Assembly (NCBI GenBank): GCA_937895975.1
Contig: CALBLG010000118.1
Location: forward strand, 1-7,793
Origin: an uncultured Slackia sp.
GTDB lineage: Bacteria; Actinomycetota; Coriobacteriia; Coriobacteriales; Eggerthellaceae
Reading direction: 5' to 3'
Length of the DNA stretch: 7,793 bases
Shown here piece after piece: positions 1-6,330 of this stretch. The notes under the pieces were generated by a model. It did no database searches and was not told where the DNA came from. It saw only the letters and a program-made list of their open reading frames with translations. Each line of letters opens with the position of its first letter. Within the stretch, counting starts at the first letter, position 1. A program made the translations under genes and the position numbers.

Positions 1-154
1 GCGATTCTATTACGAGCTCTAATGCCTCGCCTGCCATATTAATTGCGTCTTCAAAAGAATCACCATCGGTGTAGCACTCGGGAAGATCAATGGCCCAAGC
101 GCTGTATCCGCCAAGCTCATTTTTCTCAAATACCAATGGGTACGTGTATCGCAT
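1..154 (-). CDS. hicB: HicB-family antitoxin, 3' end beyond the window
   Basis: The first 51 residues of a HicB-like antitoxin are visible; the rest lies outside the window. The start MRYTYPLVFEKNELGGYSAW, the D-L-P-E-C turn and the following A-x-x-x-A-x-E-A-L-E-L helix match the partly degraded RNase H-like fold of HicB proteins, which bind and neutralise HicA. The start codon is preceded by a GGGGAG ribosome binding site. The gene begins 13 bases after the hicA stop, the usual toxin-then-antitoxin order of hicAB. The C-terminal DNA-binding half (HTH or ribbon-helix-helix) cannot be seen, so the subfamily and autoregulation cannot be judged. The family call is strong from the motif pattern. 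Confidence 0.85.
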   Translation of the reverse strand, partial: MRYTYPLVFEKNELGGYSAWAIDLPECYTDGDSFEDAINMAGEALELVIES

Positions 155-167
155 GATAGCTCCCCGA

Positions 168-353
168 TTAATCCGGATATCCCAAATCGTGCTTGATGCG
201 CAACCATGTTCCTTTTGCAAGTTCCTGACGATGGTAGGGCACGATGACCACTCGACCATCCTTCTCGAGCTTGCGGTGGGAACCTCGGCCTCCCTTGTCG
301 ACCCAACCATGCTTAATTGCCCAACGATAGATTTCGGGAGGTTTTGGCGGCAT
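168..353 (-). CDS. hicA: HicA-family mRNA interferase toxin
   Basis: A 61-aa protein of the HicA family, small double-stranded-RNA-binding-fold toxins that cut mRNA in the cytoplasm and are blocked by HicB. Visible hallmarks are G-S-H at residues 24-26, where the histidine is the expected catalytic residue, and the V-P-Y-H...L-A-K-G-T-W-L-R-I segment at 38-53. The reading frame extends further upstream, but the start at 353 is preferred. It has an AAGGAGA ribosome binding site at good spacing and begins directly with the family-like MPPKPPEIYR. A TATTAT hexamer at 387-392 on the same strand could be its -10 box, without a clear -35. hicB follows after 13 bases. All key residues are present, so the toxin looks intact. 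Confidence 0.88.
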   Translation of the reverse strand: MPPKPPEIYRWAIKHGWVDKGGRGSHRKLEKDGRVVIVPYHRQELAKGTWLRIKHDLGYPD

Positions 354-426
354 CACTATCTCCTTGCTAATACTAACGCTAACGTAATAATAAAGAAAGA
401 GATTACCAAAAATGATGTCCACAATT

Positions 427-466
427 ATAAGTGAGATGCACAGAAAATTACGTGCATCTCACTTAT
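427..466. terminator. Perfect 15-bp inverted repeat after relB, probable terminator
   Basis: Positions 427-441 and 452-466 are exact reverse complements (ATAAGTGAGATGCAC and its mate) around a 10-base loop. The stem lies directly against the relB stop codon and upstream of hicA, both read leftward, so it most likely ends relB transcription before hicAB. Neither side has a long T tract, so termination may be modest. An operator or an RNA-stabilising 3' stem is an alternative. Confidence 0.5.
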
Positions 467-703
467 TTAATCATTATTGGTTTTGCTTTCACCGATTTTG
501 TCGGCGTCGAGAACCGCATAGTCCGCGTGAGCGCTAAGGTTTTTTGATTGCGAAATGCGGAAAGGAATCGCGCCTTCGCGTAAGGATTGCCTTATAAATA
601 CGTTGACAGCCGTCGTGAAGCTCATGCCGAGGCTTTCGAACAGCTCGTCCGCGCGACCTTTGAGTTCGTCGTCTATTCGAATTGTGACGTTGATATTTGC
701 CAA
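467..703 (-). CDS. RelB/DinJ-family antitoxin, no toxin partner visible
   Basis: A 78-aa protein of the RelB/DinJ type, ribbon-helix-helix antitoxins that bind their own promoter and neutralise a RelE/YafQ-type ribonuclease. The N-terminal strand ANINVTIRID is the RHH DNA-contacting strand. It is followed by the family pattern E-L-F-E-S-L-G-M-S-F-T-T-A-V-N-V-F at 20-36 and the I-P-F-R-I segment at 46-50. A TTG at 703 is chosen as start because AGGAGG then sits five bases away and the protein begins MANINVTIRID as usual. A GTG one codon upstream at 706 is also possible but too close to the ribosome binding site. The toxin should follow immediately downstream, but only a hairpin and then hicA are found, so this antitoxin is orphaned here. 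Confidence 0.85.
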   Translation of the reverse strand: MANINVTIRIDDELKGRADELFESLGMSFTTAVNVFIRQSLREGAIPFRISQSKNLSAHADYAVLDADKIGESKTNND

Positions 704-733
704 CACACCCTCCTCGAGTCTTACATGTTCGAG

Positions 734-742
734 ATTTTAACA
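734..742 (-). promoter_or_regulatory. Candidate extended -10 promoter for relB
   Basis: On the minus strand TGTTAAAAT reads as TGn plus a TATAAT-like hexamer (TAAAAT at 734-739), 28-31 bases before the candidate relB start codons. No convincing -35 box is present at 16-18 bases. The position suits relB; the assignment is a motif reading only. Confidence 0.35.
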
Positions 743-936
743 GCTGTCGCTTTTTGGTGCTCCAAATGCGTGCGAGTAATAATGCGGGTTCCTTCGGCGA
801 TTTTGGAAAGAAACCCTCGTCTCGCGTTGGGGAACAGTTGCGTTGGGAAACAGTATCTGGTTTATACGAAGGGGCCTGCAGAGGGACGGCGTTGTTACAT
901 GCATCCCGACATACATGGCGTGCTTCTTGTAAAGCA

Positions 937-1056
937 TTCGAAACGAAGTTCGACGACGCGATTGGCCGGCTCGGCTTTTGCCGCACGGTGGTCACCGTGA
1001 CGCATCGCAACGCCGTGTTGGACTACTGCGACAGGGTGATCATGATCGGGGATTAG
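937..1056 (+). pseudogene. Remnant of an ABC transporter ATPase C-terminus
   Basis: The frame ending at the TAG at 1054-1056 reads R-T-V-V-T-V-T-H-R-N-A-V-L-D-Y-C-D-R-V-I followed by MIGD. This matches the strand, H-loop histidine (T-H-R) and following A-D-R-V-I region that closes ABC-transporter ATPase domains, especially of the exporter type. Nothing upstream in any frame gives the Walker A, signature or Walker B motifs that should precede it. The open frame running back towards 697 overlaps relB and has no family character. This is therefore a stranded gene tail, probably left by an insertion or deletion that brought in the flanking modules. The left limit is approximate. The rest of 707-1096 holds the relB promoter region and no other gene that I can recognise. 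Confidence 0.5.
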
Positions 1057-1096
1057 GTCCGACGAAAATTGATTCCAGCCATTCAGCCTGTTCGCG

Positions 1097-2398
1097 TTAA
1101 ACGAGTTTGTCGATTTGTCCTATTGCCCAAAGCGGGATATTTACGAGCCAGCCTTCGTCTCGGAAGCTCGAGAGCGAGGTTCGAACGCATCGATCTAGTT
1201 TGAATTTATCCGCTGCGGCCTTGAGGCTTTTCGAACGCAGGTTCTCGGCGGCCTTTACCTCTATAGGGATAACCTTGTTGTTTGAAGGAATGGCGAAATC
1301 GGTTTCGGCATTCCCGTTTTCCGAGGACCAATATACTGGTGCGTATCCGGCCAGTCTTAGCTCCTGTTCGACATATTGCTCGGTAAGGGCGCCCTTGAAT
1401 TCGGTGAAAAGCTCCGAGCCGTTCATAATGACGGCGGGATTGAGCCCTGCCTGTGCTCCAAGCAGACCGATATCGCAGCAGAAGAGCTTGAATGCCGACA
1501 TGTCCTCGTAGGAAGCAAGCAGCACGCGCAGGGCGGAGGCACGCGGCACCTTATGGGTTGCTCCGTAATTGGCCAGCCATTGCAAACTTTCTTCGAAATC
1601 GCGAGCTCTGGCGCCTGGACGAACGGCGCCATAGACAAACTTTTTGTTTTCTTTGGCTAACTGTCCTGGCAGCGAAGCCCAGGTAAGGCGCATTCGCTCA
1701 AGTATTCTGCTGGGGGCATGTTTGGCAAAGTCGGCATCGTACGATTCAAGAATTCCCGTTTGCAGACGGCGTGCTTCGGCTAAGTCATTTGTCCTTCTAT
1801 AAGTGTCGACGACTTCGGGCATGCCTCCCACGATGTAGTACTCTTTAAGTTTCTGGACGAGTTTGTCTTCAACTTCGCTTAAAAGCTGCATGTCGGTGGC
1901 TTGAAGTGCGTCGGCCAGGGGATCGCCATCGATTGCTCGTATGAATTCGACGAAACCCATAGGACGCAGGGTGATTTTGTCCACTTTGCCAACGGGAAAC
2001 GATTCGCCTTCGTTTCGCAGTGCGATACCCATATAGGAGCCTGCTGCAATGACATGGTATTCGGGTGCTTGCTCGCAGAAGTATTTAAGCGATGTGAGTC
2101 CATGGGGCGCTTCTTGTATTTCATCGAAGACAATCAGCGTTTTCCCAGGCGTAATTGTTTTGCCGCTTCTCAGCTCGATAAGTTTGATGATTCGCCTTGG
2201 ATCGAGGGAGCCATCGAAAATGGAGCGGGCCTGCGTGTCGTACATGAAATCGAGCAGAACATAATCGTCAAATTCGGCTTGGGCAAAGTGCTTTATGAGC
2301 CACGTTTTTCCGGTTTGTCGTGCGCCTTGAACAATAAGGGGCTTGCGATTCGGTCTGTTTTTCCAGGTGATGAGTTCCTGCATAGTGTCGCGCTGCAT
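1097..2398 (-). CDS. AAA-family ATPase with DUF4143 C-terminal domain
   Basis: A 433-aa protein of the widespread AAA_14/DUF4143 group, cytoplasmic P-loop ATPases of unknown cellular role that often occur in many copies per gut-bacterial genome. The Walker A motif GARQTGKT is at 25-32, Walker B LIVFDEI at 88-94, a sensor-like V-I-A-A-G-S at 116-121, and the family segment F-P-V-G-K-V...L-R-P-M-G-F-V-E-F at about 134-152. The C-terminal DUF4143 region has E365, D367, E380 and K382 in an E-x-D...IPIEVKA arrangement resembling a PD-(D/E)XK nuclease core. Whether it cuts DNA is not known from sequence. The length is typical and no residue loss is evident. The start at 2398 has AAAGGGGAG just upstream; the next in-frame ATG, five codons later, has worse spacing. 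The gene stands alone and is divergent from the surface-protein locus. Confidence 0.9.
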   Translation of the reverse strand: MQRDTMQELITWKNRPNRKPLIVQGARQTGKTWLIKHFAQAEFDDYVLLDFMYDTQARSIFDGSLDPRRIIKLIELRSGKTITPGKTLIVFDEIQEAPHGLTSLKYFCEQAPEYHVIAAGSYMGIALRNEGESFPVGKVDKITLRPMGFVEFIRAIDGDPLADALQATDMQLLSEVEDKLVQKLKEYYIVGGMPEVVDTYRRTNDLAEARRLQTGILESYDADFAKHAPSRILERMRLTWASLPGQLAKENKKFVYGAVRPGARARDFEESLQWLANYGATHKVPRASALRVLLASYEDMSAFKLFCCDIGLLGAQAGLNPAVIMNGSELFTEFKGALTEQYVEQELRLAGYAPVYWSSENGNAETDFAIPSNNKVIPIEVKAAENLRSKSLKAAADKFKLDRCVRTSLSSFRDEGWLVNIPLWAIGQIDKLV

Positions 2399-2426
2399 GT
2401 CTCCCCTTTCTCCATTTTGCTTGCAA

Positions 2427-2432
2427 AGTATA
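2427..2432 (-). promoter_or_regulatory. Candidate -10 box for the AAA/DUF4143 ATPase gene
   Basis: The minus strand reads TATACT here, 29 bases before the ATPase start. The -35 position falls inside the proximal copy of the 25-bp direct repeat and has no good TTGACA match. This would suit a promoter controlled by a protein bound at the repeats. Motif reading only. Confidence 0.4.
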
Positions 2433-2441
2433 CTGTAAAGA

Positions 2442-2500
2442 AAAGTTCCCTATGGAAAATGTGGGAGACAACCACAAAGTTCCCTATGGAAAATGTGGGA
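2442..2500. repeat. Two perfect 25-bp direct repeats upstream of the ATPase gene
   Basis: The units at 2442-2466 and 2476-2500 are identical (AAAGTTCCCTATGGAAAATG and five more bases), separated by nine bases, giving a 34-base period or a little over three helical turns. Each unit contains TTCC-4-GGAA, and the distal copy also has GTTCCC and GGGAAC arms 12 bases apart. They overlap the expected -35 region of the leftward ATPase gene, so they are likely protein-binding sites. Confidence 0.85.
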
Positions 2501-2748
2501 ACATATGCAAGACGGCGTCAACAGGTTTACTGCAGGATGAAACGACGATGAGCGATGGAGCTTGGATAAGGCTGCGTTTTATCTGACATGAAAAGTTGCG
2601 CAACAAAGCGGTTTTTCGGTTCGAAAACTGAGGGAGGGGGGAATTTGTTGCAAAGTGAAAAGAATTACTACCCCGCTGGGCGATAAAACTAGCATTTTAT
2701 GACGCTTGCGGGCGTGGGAGGGGCTGCTGTTCTGCTATTCTTGCACTG
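2501..2748. other. Gene-free intergenic stretch between the divergent ATPase and regulator genes
   Basis: No credible coding frame is visible between the 25-bp repeats and the palindrome before the regulator. It contains a 10-bp palindrome GTTGCGCAAC at 2595-2604. It also holds an 8-bp inverted pair, GCAACAAA at 2600-2607 and TTTGTTGC at 2644-2651, and a G-rich run at 2631-2640. No tRNA, riboswitch or terminator was recognised. Confidence 0.5.
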
Positions 2749-2765
2749 ATAGTTTTTAAAACTAT
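2749..2765. promoter_or_regulatory. AT-rich palindrome upstream of the winged-helix regulator, candidate operator
   Basis: ATAGTTTTTAAAACTAT is an exact dyad with 8-bp arms around one central base, ending 21 bases before the chosen regulator start. A weak promoter (TTGCAC at 2741-2746 and TATGCT at 2763-2768, 16 bases apart) would straddle it, the usual placement for a repressor site. Autoregulation by the adjacent wHTH protein is inferred. Confidence 0.45.
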
Positions 2766-2786
2766 GCTGTTGAAATGGGGTGCGAT

Positions 2787-3293
2787 ATGGCAGAAGCGAG
2801 GATGCGCGAATTACATGCCGCTAAGCCATGTGAAGCGCCCCTGGATATTAACAACACTGTTTGCCCTGCGCTGAAAGTCGCGGGGGGGGGTACTCCTTCT
2901 AAAGGAAGGGCTTCAGTAGCCTTTTCGTTCCAATGCACACAACGAAATAGTTTTTTGCCAGGCGAGGGCGCCGATGCTTTCGTGCGCCCACGTTTCCTCA
3001 CGCAACGCCAATTTCACATCATGGCGGTATTTGCGGTCTCGGCGGGCGAGCCTCTTTCGCACAAAAGTATCGCGCGGCTTGCCAATTGTTCCGATCGCAC
3101 GATAAAACGCGCGTTGCCCAGGCTGGTCGATTTGGGCTTCGTGGAGGTGCGCCACCGGTTCATGCCCGATGGCGGCCAGCTTTCTAACGCCTACTTCGTA
3201 ACTGCCAGAGGCAAGCGCGCCTTGGCGCCCAACTTCAATATTCCAAGCCGCACGCAAGCGGCAATAGGGGAAACCTCCTTGCCGGGGCCGTAA
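2787..3293 (+). CDS. Winged helix-turn-helix DNA-binding protein with an in-frame G9 tract
   Basis: A 168-aa protein with a winged-helix domain at about residues 71-145. It has a leading helix FHIMAVFAVS, then P-L-S-H-K-S-I-A-R-L-A-N, a recognition helix S-D-R-T-I-K-R-A-L-P-R-L and a wing with F-V-E-V-R-H...A-Y-F-V-T. The pattern resembles MarR-like or replication-initiator-like wHTH proteins, but I do not recognise an exact family. The first 66 residues are low in predicted structure. Codons 32-35 (A-G-G-G) are written with nine consecutive G. The start at 2787 is chosen because GGGG lies six bases upstream; an ATG at 2775 has no ribosome binding site. The gene is followed after 60 bases by the surface protein on the same strand, so it may regulate that locus or itself. 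A role as transcription factor is inferred from the fold. Confidence 0.7.
   Translation: MAEARMRELHAAKPCEAPLDINNTVCPALKVAGGGTPSKGRASVAFSFQCTQRNSFLPGEGADAFVRPRFLTQRQFHIMAVFAVSAGEPLSHKSIARLANCSDRTIKRALPRLVDLGFVEVRHRFMPDGGQLSNAYFVTARGKRALAPNFNIPSRTQAAIGETSLPGP
2882..2890 (+). repeat. Homopolymeric G9 tract inside the regulator gene
   Basis: Nine consecutive G encode the end of Ala32, Gly33, Gly34 and the start of Gly35. Losing one G gives a TAG nine codons after the shift, at about 2920. Gaining one gives a TAA after the codons TAC TCC TTC. Either change removes the whole wHTH domain, so the tract is placed as a slippage switch would be. Confidence 0.9.
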
Positions 3294-3301
3294 CGGCAAG
3301 G
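3277..3301 (+). other. Stem-loop spanning the regulator stop codon
   Basis: CCTTGCCG at 3277-3284 and CGGCAAGG at 3294-3301 are perfect complements around a nine-base loop that contains the TAA. No T tract follows, so it is not a standard terminator. It could protect the 3' end, act as an attenuator before the surface gene, or bind a protein. Confidence 0.45.
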
Positions 3302-3353
3302 GCGGAAATAGTGAAAACGCGCGAATGATTGATGGAAGGAAGGTGCGAAGGGA

Positions 3354-3875
3354 ATGAAAAGAAACAATACAGGCAAGGCAAGCGATGCGAGCTCCGCTCG
3401 TAAGACGAGCGTGTCGAACAAGGCGGTATCGCTTCTGCTGAGTTTGGCGATGTGCCCGATGCTTGTGCCGACGGCGGCATTTGCGGCGGAGGATGGCACG
3501 CAGCCAGGTGCATCGGCAGCGCAAACCGAGCAAGCGCAGCAGCAAGGTGCGGAAGGTGCCGCTGTGCAGAGCGACGATGCTTCGCAGGCGGAGGGTTCTG
3601 AGGTTAATGACTCCGGCGAAGGTGAAGTGAACACAAACAGTGCGGCTGAAGCGAACGGCGTCAAATATTCCAGCCTACAAAGTGCCATAGAAGGGTCGGA
3701 AGATGGGACGACGGTTAAAGTTCTCGGCGATATAGAGCTCGATGATACTGTTGTGGTTGAAGGGAAGAGCCTGACGCTCGATCTCGGGGGTCACAAGCTG
3801 TACAACACGAATGATATTTGGGAAAAAGTGCGTACAGCTGGTCGCTCGTTTCCGTTCGTGGTAATGGCACCTTAA
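3354..3875 (+). CDS. Secreted 173-aa product of the first frame of the surface-protein gene
   Basis: This is what ordinary translation would make from the surface-protein gene as it stands. An N-terminal basic stretch is followed by a hydrophobic segment (AVSLLLSLAMCPMLVPTAAF at about 24-43) and a signal-peptidase I site after AFA at residue 44. An Ala/Gln/Glu/Ser-rich linker follows to about residue 100. The first beta-helix strands then start (V-K-Y-S-S-L-Q-S-A-I, and L-T-L-D-L-G-G-H at 140-147). After Lys158 the frame diverges and adds 15 unrelated residues before TAA. The start at 3354 is supported by AAGGAAGG and AAGGG upstream. The protein would be exported but would lack nearly all of the beta-helix, so it is unlikely to work alone. 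Confidence 0.6.
   Translation: MKRNNTGKASDASSARKTSVSNKAVSLLLSLAMCPMLVPTAAFAAEDGTQPGASAAQTEQAQQQGAEGAAVQSDDASQAEGSEVNDSGEGEVNTNSAAEANGVKYSSLQSAIEGSEDGTTVKVLGDIELDDTVVVEGKSLTLDLGGHKLYNTNDIWEKVRTAGRSFPFVVMAP
3818..3830 (+). other. Frameshift site in an A5 run of the surface-protein gene
   Basis: The bases TTGGGAAAAAGTG mark where the two frames meet. Frame one reads W-E-K then leaves the family pattern; reading -1 from the last A gives S-A-Y-S-W-S-L-V-S-V-R-G-N-G and resumes the beta-helix. A sixth A would join them exactly. A one-base deletion, slippage, ribosomal -1 frameshifting on GAA-AAA-G, or a sequencing error could each explain it. The site is not a canonical X-XXY-YYZ heptamer. Confidence 0.8.
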
Positions 3876-6330
3876 TTATTGATGGAAATGGCGTTCTCCA
3901 AGCGAAGGAGAACGATTGTTATGCTGTCGACGTGCAAGATGGGGCGACCTGTACGATAAATTCGGGGACGTTCGTTGGAAATATCCATGCCGTGTATGTA
4001 CAGAAGGGCAAAGCTGTAATTAACGGTGGCTCTTACTCTATCCAGCAGACTTATTATCCTGATACATCCAAGGCGTATGAATTTGTGCTCAATTGCTACG
4101 ATGCGAATCGTATGGATGGTACGGCTTCTATCGAAGTCGCCGGTGGGTCATTCAGCCGCTTCAATCCCATAGATTGCTACGCCGAAGGTGCGCATACTGA
4201 TTTTGTGGCGCAGGGCTATGCTACGACGAGATCTGGTGATGGCGACGATGTGGTTTATACCGTCATCCAAGCAGTTGCGCAAAACCTCGATGCAGATGGC
4301 GTCGTTGTCGGTTGTTACGGGACGTTTGTCGATGCGGTTGCCGCTGCTGAAGACGGTCAAACTGTGCAACTCCTTTCCGATAGTAGTGGACATGGCGTGC
4401 AGGTGAAATCGAATACCTTCGTTAAGGGGTTGACGGTTGATTTTGCGGGTCATTCGTATACTGTAGGCGGTGTACTTGTCGGCAGCGCTGGTAGCGGCAC
4501 CAATGCTTTCCAATTGCTTGAGGGAAATAAAATTACCTTTAAAAACGGAAGCATTATTGGTGTGGCAGAGAACACCAAGCCTGCAGAGGACACGCCCAAT
4601 TGGCATGGCGCCCCTGCGATTATGATCCAGAACTATTGCGATTTGACCCTTGACAATATGGTGGTTAAGGGCGGCGATCAGACGGTATATACCGTCTCAA
4701 ACAACAATGGCGACGTTGTAATTGAGGACAGCGTTATCGCCTCTGGCGGAGCGTGGGGATACAGCTATGGTCCGTATGCGTTCGATGTCTGCCGCTTCTC
4801 GAGCTACCCGTCTGTTAGCGTGACGGTAAAAGGCAATAGTATTATTCAGGGAAATGTTGAAGTGAGTGGCACTATTGCCAGCGGACAAAGCCGTCAGCTT
4901 AATATTGAGGGAGGAACGTTCGAAGGCTCTTTTTCCGTTGCTAATGATCCGGCCAATATTTCAATTTCCGGGGGCTCATTTGTTTACGATGTCAAGGATT
5001 ACGTCGTAGAAGATCATGACTCGGTTCTATTGAGCGATGGCATGTATCACGTGCTTCAAAAGGGCGCGGAATCCAATTCCGGCACGGGCGAGACTTCCGG
5101 TTCCGTTGCGACGAGTGGCGTGACGGTTGCCCAGGATGAGCAGAAAAATATCGCCGATGCCGCCGTTAAGGCCGCCGAGTCGGTCGCGAACGCTGAAGTC
5201 GCCAAAGACGCAACCGAGGCTACGATTGGCGGCATTACCGTCGACACGAGTGCCGAGGGCAAGGCCGACGAGGTCAATGGCGTTGTTGCCGCAGCCAAGA
5301 ACGAGAATGCTTCCGTTGATGTGAAGCTCGTCGTTAAGGCCGACCAGAATGTGACGGTCAGCGATAAGATTACCGAGGCGGCTCCGAAGGCAACCTCCAT
5401 CCCGTTTGAACTGTCTGTCGACATGGTGACCGAGGTCAAGAATGCCGAGGGTCAGGTTACGGCAACTGCGTCGGTTCCCGTCAAAGAGACCGCTAGCGAG
5501 ATTACCGTCTCCATTTCTGTTGGCCCGGCTTCGATTAAGGACAAGACCGTTACGGTTGCGCGCGTTCATGACGACGTCGTCGACATCATCGTCCCGGAGT
5601 CGGTGAACTACGAGACGGGCGAAGTCGTATTCAAGACGGGCAAGTTCTCCGATTACGCCGTGCTTGCAAGCGTCAAGTCGGCCACTCTGTCCGATTACAC
5701 GGAGTCCGATGGTAAGACGAGGAAGAGCGTCGACCCGGGTGACTTTGGCCTCGATGACACGTTTGCCTTTGCTGGCTGGTGTACAGATGAGGGCTTGACC
5801 ACCCTCTGTGAGCCCAATGCGGATTTGAGCACCACGGTCTATCCCAAGTTCATGAATGTAAGCGATCTGATTGCCTTCAAGGGCGGATCGCTGCGTACCG
5901 ACCTTACGGGAGAGAATGATTACTCTGCGACAAGTTTGCGTTTTGGCTACGAGATGCATGCCCCTATCGGGTCGAAGGCCGATTATGGCAAGACTGGCTG
6001 GACATACCACAATCCTGACAGCGGCTATACCAGCAAACTTATTCCTGCCACGAACCGTTGGCGCATAGATGGCAACGGAATTATCACGAATCTTGTAATC
6101 AGCCAGATAGGTCGAGATGGGACGCAGGTGAATTTCTCGACTGCCTACAACGTCACCGCGCAGATCGCTTACAGGACCAAGGACGGAACCGACGTGGTTG
6201 TCAATGATAAGACGAGAGTTCGTTCCGTGAGTGATGTTGCTCAGGCCATTTTGGGTGATTCGTACGCTTCCGATAGCGACCTCGCTTACGCAAACGGCAT
6301 TCTTGGGGAAAATCAATAGAAGGGTTTGAC

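Larger units (their letters stand above)
3354..6319 (+). pseudogene. Frameshifted or phase-variable secreted beta-helix surface protein (about 988 aa if restored)
   Basis: Joining the first frame (to 3827) with the frame running to 6319 gives one coherent protein. Signal peptide: 1-44. Acidic Ala/Gln linker: 45-100. Right-handed beta-helix: about 101-565, with strand repeats such as T-I-N-S-G-T-F, V-I-N-G-G-S-Y, I-E-V-A-G-G-S-F, L-N-I-E-G-G-T-F and I-S-I-S-G-G-S-F. The helix closes with the common D-V-x-D-Y-V...L-S-D-G-M-Y-H-V-L ending. A Gly/Ser linker comes next, then an Ala/Val-rich region to about 780 that closes with F-S-D-Y-A-V-L-A. Next is an A-G-W-C-T-D-E-G-L repeat-like segment. A C-terminal domain of about 150 residues (S-L-R-T-D...S-L-R-F-G-Y-E) ends the protein. 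Such proteins typically act outside the cell as adhesins or glycan binders. No LPxTG motif, membrane segment or other anchor is visible. The shift lies in an A5 run; one extra A would restore the frame. Confidence 0.75.

Noticed and set aside
697..936. Extension of the ABC-like frame into a full 119-aa gene
   Set aside because: The upstream part overlaps relB and its promoter region and shows no ABC motifs or plausible ribosome binding site.
2441..2500. CRISPR-like repeat
   Set aside because: Only two units with a nine-base spacer and no cas genes; the position in a promoter fits binding sites better.
1901..2551. 216-codon plus-strand frame opposite the ATPase gene
   Set aside because: The minus strand encodes intact Walker motifs and a DUF4143 domain across most of this span; the plus product has no recognisable feature.
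2913..3545. 210-codon minus-strand frame across the regulator and adhesin start
   Set aside because: Arg/Cys-rich product spanning two plausible plus-strand genes, with no ribosome binding site or motif support.
3818..3830. Programmed -1 ribosomal frameshift as the main explanation of the frame break
   Set aside because: The site reads G-GAA-AAA-G, not a canonical X-XXY-YYZ heptamer, and I see no clear stimulatory stem or upstream Shine-Dalgarno. It is kept only as an alternative.
5027..6316. Uninterrupted 429-codon frame on the minus strand
   Set aside because: It lies opposite the surface-protein gene, whose plus-strand reading has coherent domain patterns; the antisense product is Arg/Asn-rich without motifs. 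It is a codon-bias shadow.
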